Positions 28,490-37,740 are shown, numbered from the stretch's first letter. The stretch: 64,000 nt of DNA from JAJPKK01 sp963802745 (GCA_963802745.1 CAWDKL010000056.1:219870-283869), one strand, 5' to 3'. Notes: generated from the sequence alone by a model not told the origin. A program made the numbers and translations.

Positions 28490-29046
28490 CAGCCGACCTC
28501 TTTCATCGCAAGCTTGAGGGCATTGAGTTTGCTGCGCAACGAACTATCGACCATGCGGCTGCCGAGTTTGACGACCAGCCCGCCGATGATCGACGGATCG
28601 ACCTTAACGTCGACCCGCACGGTTTTTCCCGTAACGGTGTTGAGGGTACTCTCGATCTCGCTGCGGTACTTGTCGGACAAGCTATCCGCAACCGTCACCT
28701 GTGCGGTCACCTCGCCCTTGTGACGGGCCACCAGCGCCGCATAGGCCTTGATCAGGTCGCGAACCGCGAACAGCCGCCGATTCGCTGCCACGACTTTTAG
28801 AAACTGTCCCGCTATGCCGCCGATCTCGGCCTTGTCCAGCACCGCGGCCAGGGCCTTGGACTGGGCCTCGGCGCCGAACACCGGGCTGCGCACCAGCCGC
28901 ATCAGATCGGGATTTTCCGCGAGGAGAGTATTGAATTGCCGCAGATCGGCGAGCACCGGATCGACGGCATTCGCCTCCAGCGCCAACTCGAACAAGGCGG
29001 TCGCGTAGCGCCCCGCCACGCCGGAAACTTGATCTTGCCCTGCCAC
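28489..29046 (-). CDS. atpH: ATP synthase delta subunit
   Basis: 185 residues. Links F1 to the peripheral stalk. The GTG start at 29046 gives MAGQDQVSGVAGRYATALFE, the family N-terminus; the reading frame stays open for another 400 bases upstream but without homology. The C-terminus has GKTVRVDVKVDPSIIGGLVV and KLGSRMVDSSLRSKLNAL. First gene of atpHAGDC, so the operon promoter should lie just upstream. F0 genes are not in the window. Confidence 0.93.
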
Positions 29047-29650
29047 CGTCGCGCTCGTTCCATGAGGAGAAATCAGTCCCGCGAGCCGAAGCGCCTGGTT
29101 CAAGCGCAAGCCGTTGGAAATGATAGAGGACCTGGATTTTGTGAGAACGCCGGACACCGGCGCAGCCCAATCAAATCGCGCGCTTGCTAACACAGCGCCC
29201 GGTGCGGTGCAATACGGGGAAGAACCCGGAGGAACCCGGAGCACCTGGGCCGGAATGCCGGCCGCTTCGAGATGAGCGTACACGCGCTTGCAAAAATGCC
29301 GGTGCTCTCCATCGCTACCTGTTGGATGCGATCCTCCAGCAATCAGGCAACCAGAGCACGCAAGTCGCGCTTGGAAGGCGCCGAATGCCCGCGTCTTGTT
29401 CACTACCGTGCCATCGCCTTGACTGATCAGGATCGTCACCACGAGCGCGGGAGGCATCGGGTTCTCCGGCCAGAAAAACCTTGGGCCGCAAAGCAGCGCA
29501 AGGTTTTTTTCCGGCCGGATGGGTCAAGTTAAGTGCGAGGTCGAATCACCACCGAACACGGGCGCAACCTCTAAACCGAGTTCCACGGTGATTGCGCCAG
29601 CGAGCGCCCAGATGCACACCCTCCATAGCCCCGATGCCGCGGCAGTCGCT
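29047..29650. other. 600-base gap upstream of the atp operon
   Basis: No supported gene. It should hold the atpHAGDC promoter near 29050-29250. A strong stem-loop lies at 29466-29518. In related genomes priA commonly lies upstream of atpH; it is not seen here. Confidence 0.5.
29466..29518 (-). terminator. Stem-loop with A/T tracts between aminoacylase and atpH
   Basis: CCGGCCAGAAAAACCTTG pairs with CAAGGTTTTTTTCCGGCCGG around a 14-base loop. On the minus strand, the direction of both flanking genes, the inner stem AAAACCTTG/CAAGGTTTT is followed by T residues, so it can act as an intrinsic terminator after the aminoacylase gene and insulate atpH. Confidence 0.5.
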
Positions 29651-31369
29651 TTACGCGTGGCCGGCCCGCACCAATCGGCCCGGCAGCGCGCCGGTGTGTT
29701 CGCCATCCTGGAAGATCGGGATGCCGGCGACGAGCGTGGCTTTGTAGCCTTCGACCCGCTGGACGAAACGGCGCCCGCCGGCGGGGAGATCGTGGATGAG
29801 TTCCGGGCGAAATATCCGCAAGCGCGCGAAGTCGATGACGTTCACGTCGGCGCGCCGGCCCGGTGCCAGACGGCCGCGGTCGCAAAGCCCGAAGAAATCG
29901 GCGGTCTCGCTGGTCTGGCGCTTGACCAGCAATTCCAGCGGCAATGTAGGTCCGCGGCGGCGGTCGCGGCCCCAATGCATCAGCATGTAGGACGGGACCC
30001 CGGCATCGATGATCGAAGTGCAATGGGCGCCACCGTCGCTCAAGCCGAGCAGCGTGGCCGAATCGGTGAGCATTTCGCGGATCGGCGCGTGGTCGCCCTG
30101 GACGTAATTTAGGATCGGGAAGAACAGGTACCGGTCCTCGGCTGCGAACATGTAATCATACGCCACCTCGTCGGGCGTGCGGCCTTCGCGCGCCGCGATG
30201 GCGGCCACGCTCATGTCCTCGGAGGGTTCATAGTCCGGCGGATCCCCCATGACGAAAAACTTGTCCCAGCGGGTGGTGATCGCCTGACGCGACTGCGGCA
30301 GCCTTGCCACGTCCTCCGCGGAAGGTTTCTCGGCCAGAATCCGCCGCCGCAGTTCGGGGTCGGCGAGCCGCCGACGCTGCTCCGCAATGCTCAAGCCGTC
30401 GAGTTCGCGATAGCTCGGCCGGATCGAGAACGGATTGAGCGCGGTGCCGATGCCGAGCATGACGCCGATCGGGCGGCCGGAAATTTGCGCCGTCAGGTTG
30501 GCCCCCTCGGCCCGTGCCGCGTGCGCGGCGGCGAGCAGGCGCCGCCAGCGCTGCGGGTCCTCGTAGCGGTCCGTCAGCAGGAACCACACCGGCCGCCCGG
30601 TCGCCTTGGCGAGCTGCGTCATCCAGGCGAGTTCGTCGGCCTCGTGTTCGAAATCGCTGTTCATCCCGAACGCGCCCGCCCCCACGGCGCCCAGCGCGGA
30701 ACCGATGCCCAGCAGCTCGTCGTTTCCCGCATAGCGCGACGGCACCATGTCGCCGACCGGAGTCTTGTGGGAATCGGTACGCGAGGTGGTGAAACCGAAG
30801 GCGCCGGCCCGCAAGGCCTCGATCGTCAGCCGGCGCATTTCCGCAATCTCGTCGGCCGTCGCGGCTTCGTGGCGGATGGCGCGTTCGCCCATGACGTAGA
30901 CCCGCAGCGGATGATGGGCGAGCTGCGCCGCGACATCGATGGCTCGCGGCCGCCGCTCCAGGGCATCGAGATAGTCCGGAAAACTTTCCCAATCCCAAGA
31001 CATGCCGTCGGCGAGCACGATGCCGGGAATTTCTTCCACCCCCTCCATCAAATCCATCAGCGCGGCGCGGTGCTGCGGCTTGACGGGAGCGAACCCGACC
31101 CCGCAATTGCCCAGCATCGCGGTGGTGACGCCGTGCCAGCATGAGGGCGCTAGCAGCGGGTCCCATGTCGCCTGCCCGTCATAATGGGTGTGGGCGTCCA
31201 CCCAACCGGGCGTGACCAGGAGACCTTCGGCATCGATATCGCGGCGCGCCGGACCGAGCTTGCCGCCCACCGCGACGATGCGCTCGCCCGCGATGGCCAG
31301 GTCGCCGGTGAAGCGCGGCGCGCCGGTGCCGTCGATGATGGTGCCGCCGCGAATGACGATGTCGTACAT
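29651..31369 (-). CDS. N-acyl-D-amino-acid deacylase / amidohydrolase family protein
   Basis: 572 residues. Zinc-dependent amidohydrolase of the D-aminoacylase type. The metal motif is VDAHTHYDGQ (His60, His62), then HGVTTAMLGNCGVGFAP, and the C-terminal catalytic Asp region LGLSDGGAHC, followed by GRRADVNVIDF of the small beta domain. The start at 31369 is set by GGGAG upstream. It follows a Bug receptor gene on the same strand after 88 bases, so they are probably one operon for uptake and use of an acylated or carboxylate compound (inferred). Confidence 0.88.
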   Translation of the reverse strand: MYDIVIRGGTIIDGTGAPRFTGDLAIAGERIVAVGGKLGPARRDIDAEGLLVTPGWVDAHTHYDGQATWDPLLAPSCWHGVTTAMLGNCGVGFAPVKPQHRAALMDLMEGVEEIPGIVLADGMSWDWESFPDYLDALERRPRAIDVAAQLAHHPLRVYVMGERAIRHEAATADEIAEMRRLTIEALRAGAFGFTTSRTDSHKTPVGDMVPSRYAGNDELLGIGSALGAVGAGAFGMNSDFEHEADELAWMTQLAKATGRPVWFLLTDRYEDPQRWRRLLAAAHAARAEGANLTAQISGRPIGVMLGIGTALNPFSIRPSYRELDGLSIAEQRRRLADPELRRRILAEKPSAEDVARLPQSRQAITTRWDKFFVMGDPPDYEPSEDMSVAAIAAREGRTPDEVAYDYMFAAEDRYLFFPILNYVQGDHAPIREMLTDSATLLGLSDGGAHCTSIIDAGVPSYMLMHWGRDRRRGPTLPLELLVKRQTSETADFFGLCDRGRLAPGRRADVNVIDFARLRIFRPELIHDLPAGGRRFVQRVEGYKATLVAGIPIFQDGEHTGALPGRLVRAGHA

Positions 31370-31457
31370 GGAATGCTCCCGAAGTTTCGAATGATAGCGC
31401 AAATCGGCGGTATTGAGGAAAGATCGATGCGGTCGCGGCGCCAAGCCGCCGCATTCG

Positions 31458-32438
31458 CTATTCTTCCGCGACGAAACCCGACGCTTTCACCACCGGCCCC
31501 CAGCGCTCCAAATCGGCCCGCACGGTGGCGCCGAATTCTTCCGCCGACTGGAATTTCGGCTCGTTGCCGCTGCGCGCCAGATTTTCGATCATCTCGGGCG
31601 ATTTTAGCGCGTCCCCGATGGCCGCGTTGAGGGCGCGAACCATCGTGGCGGGTATCCGGGCCGGCGCGAATACGCCGAGCCAAGTTTCCAGCACGACATC
31701 GTAGCCGGCTTCCCGCATGGTGGGTACGGCGGGCAGGAAGCGCGATCGCGCGGCGCTGGCCACCGCCAGGATGCGCAGCTTGCCGGAATTCGCAAGGGGC
31801 AGCGTCTCGCCGATCGGGTTGACGCTCGCCGGCACATGGCCGCCGAACAGGTCCTGCAGGGCCGGAGCGCCGCCGCGATAATGCACCGGGGTCAGTCTGA
31901 CGCCGGATTCATTGCCCAGCATCACCCCGATGAAATGGGTCGTGCTGCCGGCGGCCGTGGTGGCGAAGATCGCCTTGCTGGGATCGGCCCGGCACCAGGC
32001 CACATAGTCGCCAAGCGTCGCCACCCGCTCCGGGACCGCCGGGCCGACCACGAAGGTCAGCGTCGATCGTGCCACGGGGGCGACCGGGACCAGATCGCGC
32101 AGCGGATCGTAGCTCAGCGAGCGGAAACTGTGCGGATAGACGGTGAGCGGAAAATCCGGCGTGAACAGAATTTCGCTGCCGTCGGCTTCCGCATTCTTGA
32201 TATACTCGACCGAAACCCGCGCCGCCCCGCCGGGCTTGTTCTCGACGATGACGGCGCCCGCATAGGGGCCGCGCAACCGTTCGGCCAGAATGCGGGCGAT
32301 CAGGTCGGTCGCTCCGCCCGGCGGAAACCCCACCACGATGTGCAGCGTTTTCTTCAATATCTGCGCCGTGACGCGCGTGGCCCCGGTGCCGAGCAGCGTG
32401 GCGGCCGGAGCGGCAATGACGGCGCGGCGGGACAGCAT
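31458..32438 (-). CDS. Bug-family (TctC-like) periplasmic substrate-binding receptor
   Basis: 326 residues. N-terminal signal MLSRRAVIAAPAATLLGTGA, possibly Tat-like. Family marks: IVVGFPPGGATDLIARILAE, VIVENKPGGAA, PVHYRGGAPALQDLFGGHV, RILAVASAARS, PAVPTMREAGYDVVLETW. Members bind carboxylates or similar small molecules, often without a linked TctA/TctB transporter, as here. AGAGGAA lies before the ATG. Downstream partner is the D-aminoacylase. Confidence 0.9.
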   Translation of the reverse strand: MLSRRAVIAAPAATLLGTGATRVTAQILKKTLHIVVGFPPGGATDLIARILAERLRGPYAGAVIVENKPGGAARVSVEYIKNAEADGSEILFTPDFPLTVYPHSFRSLSYDPLRDLVPVAPVARSTLTFVVGPAVPERVATLGDYVAWCRADPSKAIFATTAAGSTTHFIGVMLGNESGVRLTPVHYRGGAPALQDLFGGHVPASVNPIGETLPLANSGKLRILAVASAARSRFLPAVPTMREAGYDVVLETWLGVFAPARIPATMVRALNAAIGDALKSPEMIENLARSGNEPKFQSAEEFGATVRADLERWGPVVKASGFVAEE

Positions 32439-32607
32439 GGCGGTTCCTCTAAAGGTCGGCGCCGCGGCGCCGCGCGATGCGGCGACCAAACCCAAAGGCG
32501 GCCCGGGGCACCGCACCACGGATTTCGCCGGGGACGAGCATGTATATGCTAGCACAGAATGGCCGAGGCGCATGCGCAAAGCCACAACGGATAAGTCCCC
32601 CCAGACC

Positions 32608-32854
32608 CAATGCTGTTCACTTAACGCGGGGGTGCGCGCGTCCCCTCTCCCCGCGGCGTTCTTCACGCCGTGGGGAGAGGGTTAGGGTGAGGGGCGGGAG
32701 CACGTGAGGGCTTCCGGGCAGGCAATCGGTGCAGCCACAAGTGACGGTCGGCCCGTCTGTGCGGGGACCTGCCCCTCACCCCGACCCTCTCCCCATCGTG
32801 AAAAACGATGGGGAGAGGGCGCGCGCGCATCCCCAGCTTAAGTGAACGGCATTG
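32608..32854. repeat. MITE-like element, copy A
   Basis: About 247 bases bounded by terminal inverted repeats CAATGCTGTTCACTTAA and TTAAGTGAACGGCATTG. Inside are two nested palindromes: CCCTCTCCCC around a CGGCGTTCTTCACGCCG hairpin, and CCCTCTCCCC around ATCGTGAAAAACGAT, both closed by GGGGAGAGGG, with GGTGAGGGG motifs facing each other. It has no coding capacity. The remaining gap 32439-32944 shows no gene. Confidence 0.8.
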
Positions 32855-32944
32855 CCCGTAGACCGGATTCCGGTGAGGTCCGAAAACGTAGGTTCTATGC
32901 GACCGGAATTTGGTATAAGGTACCCAGACCGCAACGCAACGGCA

Positions 32945-33499
32945 TCACATCGGCGGCAGCATTTTGCCGCCGTCCGGAACCGGAGTGCGGTTGGCATTGA
33001 GAACCAGCGCAACCACACTATAATAGCCCGCCGCACCGATCAGCTCCATGATGGTCTGCTCGCCGAACCGCGCCACGGCCGCCGCAAATGTCGCGTCGCT
33101 GATGTCGCGCCGATGCAGCAGTTCGTGGACCAGATCGTAGACCAGCGCCTCGTCGCCGGACAGGTGTTCCGGGCGCTTATTGTGTTCGATCGCGTCCGCG
33201 ATCGCGGGGTCGAGACCGGCCGCGATGGCGTGTTTGCGGTGGGCGTTCCATTCATAATGCGCGGACCAGAACCGGGCCACCAGTAGGATCGTCAGCTCGC
33301 GCAGCACGGGGGGAACCTTGCTCTCGAAGCGGACGTAGTCGCCGAGCTGGCGCACCCGGTCGGCCAATTCGGGGCTGCGCAGCAGCGCCGGAAACGGTCC
33401 GCGCAATCCGCCGCGCGGCCCGCTGGCCACGGCCTGCGCCACCCGGCGCTGGTCGAGGGTCATGTCGTGTTGGGACAGCGGCTTGAAGCGGGTTGGCAT
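32945..33499 (-). CDS. Carboxymuconolactone decarboxylase-like (AhpD fold) protein
   Basis: 184 residues, all-helical. The core is LTILLVARFWSAHYEWNAHRKHAIAAGL, the CMD signature with E-W-x-x-H. The Cys-x-x-Cys of AhpD-type peroxidase reductases is absent, so it resembles gamma-carboxymuconolactone decarboxylase-like members with unknown substrate. AAGGA is 7 bases before the ATG at 33499; the frame upstream lacks coding character. Same strand as the orphan hydrogenase-type subunit, 114 bases downstream of it. Confidence 0.85.
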   Translation of the reverse strand: MPTRFKPLSQHDMTLDQRRVAQAVASGPRGGLRGPFPALLRSPELADRVRQLGDYVRFESKVPPVLRELTILLVARFWSAHYEWNAHRKHAIAAGLDPAIADAIEHNKRPEHLSGDEALVYDLVHELLHRRDISDATFAAAVARFGEQTIMELIGAAGYYSVVALVLNANRTPVPDGGKMLPPM

Positions 33500-33613
33500 C
33501 GTGGGTTCCTTGTTGGCGGATCGGCGAACTCTATCGCAATCTGGCGGCCCACGACACCTCAGGTCGCTCGTGACGACCAAATCGGCGGCGCGGTGATCGT
33601 TGATCCGGCCTGC

Positions 33614-34132
33614 CTACCCGGCGGCCTTATCCATGAGCGCGATCAGCCCGCGCAAGAGATCGATCGGGCGGGGCGGGCAGCCGCGGATATGCAGATCGAC
33701 CGGGATCACTTTGTTGACGGCGCCGATCACCGCGTAGCTGCCCTCGAATACGCCGCAGCCGCAGCCGCAATCGCCGACCGCTACCACCCATTTGGGATCA
33801 GGCGTTGCCGCATAGGTGCGCTCCAGCGCGACCTTCATATTGCGGGTAACCGGACCGGTGACCAAGAGCACGTCGGCGTGGCGCGGCGACGCGGCAAATT
33901 TCAATCCGAACCGCTCCACGTCGTAGACTGCATTGTTGAGCGCGTGGATTTCCAGTTCGCAGCCATTGCACGACCCGGCATCGACCTCCCGGATGGTGAT
34001 CGAGCGTCCGAACAGCTTTCGCCCGCGCGCCGCCAGCGCACGGCCGATCTCTTCGAGCCCGTCAGCATCGGCCCCCGGCGGCGGGACGGTCACCGGCCGC
34101 GCGAACAGCGATTTCAACAGCAGCGTGCGCAT
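33614..34132 (-). CDS. NuoB-like / group 4 hydrogenase-type small subunit (HyfI/MbhJ-like), orphan
   Basis: 172 residues. Fe-S small subunit of the complex I/group 4 hydrogenase superfamily. Ligands Cys55 and Cys58 (DAGSCNGCELEIHALNN), Cys122 (VAVGDCGCGCGVF) and Cys152 (IRGCPPRP) would hold one [4Fe-4S] cluster. The Cys-x-x-Cys spacing is of hydrogenase type, unlike the tandem Cys-Cys of true NuoB. In related bacteria such a gene ends a hyf-like cluster with NuoD-, NuoH- and NuoL-like genes; none is adjacent here. A weak ribosome-binding site leaves the start uncertain. Confidence 0.88.
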   Translation of the reverse strand: MRTLLLKSLFARPVTVPPPGADADGLEEIGRALAARGRKLFGRSITIREVDAGSCNGCELEIHALNNAVYDVERFGLKFAASPRHADVLLVTGPVTRNMKVALERTYAATPDPKWVVAVGDCGCGCGVFEGSYAVIGAVNKVIPVDLHIRGCPPRPIDLLRGLIALMDKAAG

Positions 34133-34478
34133 GGTTTTGGCGGCATCCGATGAGGTGGAAGTGCGAACGGCCCACCGTCATGCCCACGCATCGCGGACGA
34201 TGACCCCTGAGGACGCGAGAGGCTCCCTCGATTATCCGTGACCGGAATAAAGTGCAGTCGGCCGTTCGAAGCGGCTTATAGACCGCCGCAAGCCGATTGT
34301 CAGGGTGCCAGGCAGGCACGCGCCCGGAAAGAAGGGCATCACGACAAAAGGTTGCGTGCGATGCAAATCCGGACGCTTCAGACGCGTTCATTGCGGCCAT
34401 GGCTCCACCGGTCGCATATACTTGAAGGTCGAAAGCCGCTAAGATGTCGGTCGATCTCGCCCAGTCTCGGAGCCCGCC
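34133..34478. other. Divergent intergenic region
   Basis: 346 bases upstream of both the orphan NuoB-like gene and the secreted protein gene. I looked for the C-terminal DPC-x-x-C motif of a NuoD-like large subunit on the minus strand and found none. Confidence 0.5.
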
Positions 34479-34973
34479 ATGCGCTTCATCGCCCTCGTTC
34501 TCGCGGCAATCGCGGTTGCGAGCCCCTCCGTCGCGCAGGGCTGGAAGGAATATGCCTATCCGGGCGATGGATTTACGGTCGCGTTTCCGGCCGAGCCGAG
34601 CGTTGAGACCATCGTTTATCAGGCGCCGGACGGCCGGCAGGTTGCGGCGCGCGTCTATTCCGTCGCCCAGGATGGCGGCGCATTCAGGATGATGGTCGCG
34701 GACTTCACCGGCCCGGATGTGCCGGAAAGCGCCGTGATGGAGCAGGCCATCAAGGCACTGACGCATGAGCGCGAGGTCAAGGTCGACATCCCACACCGGA
34801 TCGGCCGGTTTTATGGCCGCCAGCTCAGCACGGCCGGCGCCGATGGCAGCCGCGCCACGGTCGCACTGTTCTACCACAAGCAGCGACTCTACCAGATCGA
34901 GGGCAAGGCGCAGGATTCGGACGCCACCGCGGATGCGATCCGCTTTCAGCAATCGCTCACGTTCACGGATTGA
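34479..34973 (+). CDS. Hypothetical secreted protein
   Basis: 164 residues. Clear signal peptide with cleavage after SVAQG-like residues near 19-20. The mature part begins KEYAYPGDGFTVAFPAEP, a pattern seen in small periplasmic proteins of rhizobia, and is otherwise a beta-rich domain of about 140 residues. No catalytic motif, cysteine pair or lipobox. Function unknown; monocistronic. Confidence 0.75.
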   Translation: MRFIALVLAAIAVASPSVAQGWKEYAYPGDGFTVAFPAEPSVETIVYQAPDGRQVAARVYSVAQDGGAFRMMVADFTGPDVPESAVMEQAIKALTHEREVKVDIPHRIGRFYGRQLSTAGADGSRATVALFYHKQRLYQIEGKAQDSDATADAIRFQQSLTFTD

Positions 34974-35040
34974 CCCCGCGTTCACATGGGTGCTGACAAA
35001 TCCCGGAGCGGGTTCCGATGACGTTGGGACACTGCTTCGG

Positions 35041-35142
35041 AGTCATGGCCGGGCTTGTCCTGGCTTGTCCCGGCCATCCACGTCTGCTTGCTGAACAGCC
35101 GAAAGCAAGGCGTAGGTGCCCGCGACAAGCGCGGGCATGATG
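35041..35142. repeat. REP-like palindrome cluster
   Basis: Contains ATGGCCGGGCTTGTCC-TGGCTTGTCCCGGCCAT and, about 70 bases later, GCCCGCGACAAGCGCGGGC. The same two-hairpin design in reverse order occurs at 50390-50490. Confidence 0.7.
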
Positions 35143-35252
35143 GTGGAGCGGATGAATTCGATAACATCGATTCCGCTGTTGGATGTAACCGAGGTCCGGC
35201 GCCGGTTCGCCCGGCCCGACCGAATGAATGATCAACTTTGGGAGGCGTAGCG

Positions 35253-36359
35253 GTGGAGAAAGTCCTTGCGGCAGTCAGGACCGGCCCGAGCAAAACCGAG
35301 ATTCGCGAATACCCGATGCCGGACGTTCCAGATGACGCCGCCCTCATGAAAATGGAAGTGGCCGGCATCTGCGGGACCGATGTCAAGCTCTACAAGACGC
35401 CGCCATCCGCCGCCCCGGTGATCATGGGGCATGAGAACATCGGCTTCATCGCCAAGGCGGGCCGCGAATTCACCCGGCGCAAGGGTTTTCGCGAGGGCGA
35501 TCTGGTCTTCGTCGAGCACTATGTGGCCTGCGGCAAATGCGAGTGGTGCCATCTAGGCCAATACCGCCACTGCGAAAATACCGACTGGCGCTACAATCCG
35601 GATGCCATCCGCTACGGCTACACCTCCGCCGAAAAGGCCCCGCATCTGTGGGGCGGCTTCGCGCAATACGTCTATCTGCCTTGGAATTCTGTGCTGCATC
35701 ACGTGCCGAAGGGCGTGACGCCGGAACTGGCGGGGCTCGTCACCCCGATGGCCAACGGGGTCGAATGGTCGCTGTTCGACGGCGGCGTCGGCTACAATTC
35801 CACCGTGCTGATCCAGGGGCCGGGGCAGCAGGGCCTGTCGCAGACCGTCATCTGCAAGCAGGCCGGCGCCTCGCTCATCATCGTCACCGGGACCACCAAG
35901 GACGCCGCCCGCATGGAGGTCGCCACCAAGCTCGGGGCCGACTTCGTGATCGACGTGCAGAAAGAGGACCCGCTCGCCCGGATCATGGAGATCACGGGCG
36001 GCAAGGGTGTCGATGTGGCGCTCGACTGCACCGCCGGCGCCGGCACGATGCCGGTGCTGCTCGGCATCGAGGCGCTCAAGCGCAAGGGCGGCACCATCGT
36101 GGTGCAAGGCGAAATGACGGATTTTCCCAATTGGCCGATCGGCCGCATGACGGTAAAATTCATCACGGTGAAAAGCGCCCGCGGCCACAGCTTCAAGGCG
36201 TGCGAACTGGCGCTGGCGCAGCTGGCGTCAAAACGCTTTCCGCTGGAGATGATCACCACGCACAAATTCGGCCTCAAGGACGTGGATCTGGCGATCCGCT
36301 CGGTCGGCGGCTATGGCGTCAAGGACGTGATCCACGCTTCGCTGATGCCGTGGGAGTGA
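35253..36359 (+). CDS. Zinc-binding alcohol dehydrogenase family protein
   Basis: 368 residues, medium-chain dehydrogenase/reductase. Catalytic zinc ligands Cys40 (GICGTD) and His60-Glu61 (GHEN); structural zinc ligands Cys93, Cys96, Cys99 and Cys107 (CGKCEWCHLGQYRHC). The nucleotide-binding site is VLIQGPGQQGLSQT, GPGQQG in place of the usual GxGxxG. The GTG start at 35253 has GGAGG seven bases upstream. Closest to threonine or sorbitol dehydrogenase-type enzymes; the substrate is unknown. Confidence 0.9.
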   Translation: MEKVLAAVRTGPSKTEIREYPMPDVPDDAALMKMEVAGICGTDVKLYKTPPSAAPVIMGHENIGFIAKAGREFTRRKGFREGDLVFVEHYVACGKCEWCHLGQYRHCENTDWRYNPDAIRYGYTSAEKAPHLWGGFAQYVYLPWNSVLHHVPKGVTPELAGLVTPMANGVEWSLFDGGVGYNSTVLIQGPGQQGLSQTVICKQAGASLIIVTGTTKDAARMEVATKLGADFVIDVQKEDPLARIMEITGGKGVDVALDCTAGAGTMPVLLGIEALKRKGGTIVVQGEMTDFPNWPIGRMTVKFITVKSARGHSFKACELALAQLASKRFPLEMITTHKFGLKDVDLAIRSVGGYGVKDVIHASLMPWE

Positions 36360-36393
36360 GGGCCTATACTATGTTTCCATGATGTAGGGTCGC

Positions 36394-36559
36394 GCGTAGG
36401 GTGGGCAAAATCGCCCTGCCTCGACGGAGCGAATACGCTCGGCCCGGCGACGATTTTGCCCACGCGGACGACACCACGGAGCTTGACCGCGTGGGCAAAA
36501 TCGCCGGGAAGGCCGGCGCTAGACCCCGCGCGGGGAACGCGATTTTGCCCACCCTACGC
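36394..36559. repeat. 166-base palindromic element (GTGGGCAAAATCGC family)
   Basis: Outer arms GCGTAGGGTGGGCAAAATCG and its complement at the far end (CGATTTTGCCCACCCTACGC). Two inner arms GATTTTGCCCACGCGG and CCGCGTGGGCAAAATC form a second palindrome in the centre. No coding capacity; a non-autonomous repeat distinct from the other families in the window. Confidence 0.75.
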
Positions 36560-36609
36560 CGCTCCGACCTCAACGGAATCCGGTCGCTGTCGTACCGCCA
36601 GAGCGCGCC

Positions 36610-37389
36610 TCAGCTCGGAGGCGCGGGTTTATCTCCGCCGATTTGGCGCGACGGCGCAAAGGTGGCGACGAGCGCACGGCCGAGTTTTTCCAAGGCAGCG
36701 TCGATCCGCCGTTCGCTCAGCCGAGCGACGCCCCAACGGAACAGCAATCCGTGCACGCCCCACATCACCAGGCCGGTGAAGACGGCCGCGAAGATCACGT
36801 CGGAAAGAAAGTGCCCGCCCGCCAGCAACCTTATGAACGCGAAGGTCGCCGCGTAGAAGGCCGCGGCGGCGAGCCCCACATAGCGCCACGGCGACGGCAG
36901 CATCAAAGCGGGCGCCGCCATCCACACGGCCGAGGAGGTTTCGCCGGAAACGAACGAGCAGTTGGTATCGCAGGTGCCCCGCGGGTCCCACCAGGGCTTG
37001 AAGATATAATCGCCGCCGAATTCCGTCACCATCCCGGGCCGCGGCCTCGACCAGTGCTCCTTGAGAACCAGATTGACGAGCAATCCGGGCCCGAGCGCGA
37101 GCGACAGCACGAGAAACAGCGCGGCGCGGGCCGATATTGGGGTCGCGCGCCGCGGCCAAAATATTTTCATGACCAACGTGATCGCCGCCGGAGCGATGGC
37201 CGCGGCGATTAAAACCGGTCCGATCCGACGCAACAATTCGATCGCGTGATCATATTTTCGGATGCCGGGCTGCGTGTTCAGCGCATGGAAAAACGACGCC
37301 ACCTGAAGATCGAGCGCCGGATCGGCGGCGAAAACCATCCCGGTGACAATACCAAGCACCAGCAGACAGATGAGCGCGATGCGTGTCAC
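36610..37389 (-). CDS. PAP2-superfamily phosphatase
   Basis: 259 residues with six predicted membrane helices. Lipid phosphatase/acid phosphatase fold. Motif 1 is KEHWSRPRPG, motif 2 is SFVSGETSS (in place of PSGH), and motif 3 is RLLAGGHFLSDV (R-x5-H-x3-D). Motif 2 lacks the usual histidine, a variant I believe is shared by some rhizobial homologues. The substrate may be a lipid or undecaprenyl phosphate; not decidable. Monocistronic. Confidence 0.85.
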   Translation of the reverse strand: MTRIALICLLVLGIVTGMVFAADPALDLQVASFFHALNTQPGIRKYDHAIELLRRIGPVLIAAAIAPAAITLVMKIFWPRRATPISARAALFLVLSLALGPGLLVNLVLKEHWSRPRPGMVTEFGGDYIFKPWWDPRGTCDTNCSFVSGETSSAVWMAAPALMLPSPWRYVGLAAAAFYAATFAFIRLLAGGHFLSDVIFAAVFTGLVMWGVHGLLFRWGVARLSERRIDAALEKLGRALVATFAPSRQIGGDKPAPPS

Positions 37390-37487
37390 GGAAACGCCTA
37401 TTCCAAAATCGCCGCAAAGAAGACGCGGATGCCCGCGACAGGCGCGGCATGACGCCGAGACGGTGATTCGACGCGATCGAGAACTGC

Positions 37488-37726
37488 CTTAAGGCCAAGA
37501 CCGTTCACTTAACCCGGAGTTGCGCGCGTCCCCTCTCCCCGCGGCGTTCTTCACGCCGTGGGGAGAGGGTTAGGGTGAGGGGCAGGGCACGTGAGGGCCT
37601 GGGGGGGACGGCCGCGCCGTCTGTGCTGGCACCTGCCCCTCACCCCAACCCTCTCCCCATCGTGAAGAACGATGGGGAGAGGGGGCGGGCGCATCCTGGG
37701 GTTACGTAAACGGTATTGGCCTTAAG
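37488..37726. repeat. MITE-like element, copy B
   Basis: 239 bases with long imperfect terminal inverted repeats beginning CTTAAGGCCAAGACCGTTCA and ending TAAACGGTATTGGCCTTAAG. It has the same internal double palindrome as copy A. The best-preserved ends of the family; the outermost palindromic CTTAAG may belong to the element or to the target. It fills most of the gap 37390-37740. Confidence 0.85.
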
Positions 37727-37740
37727 CCGTCGGGTCCGCT

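Noticed and set aside
29651..34132. A hydrogenase gene cluster
   Set aside because: Only the small subunit is present. The neighbours are an aminoacylase, a Bug receptor and a carboxymuconolactone-decarboxylase-like protein; there is no large subunit, nickel site or maturation gene.
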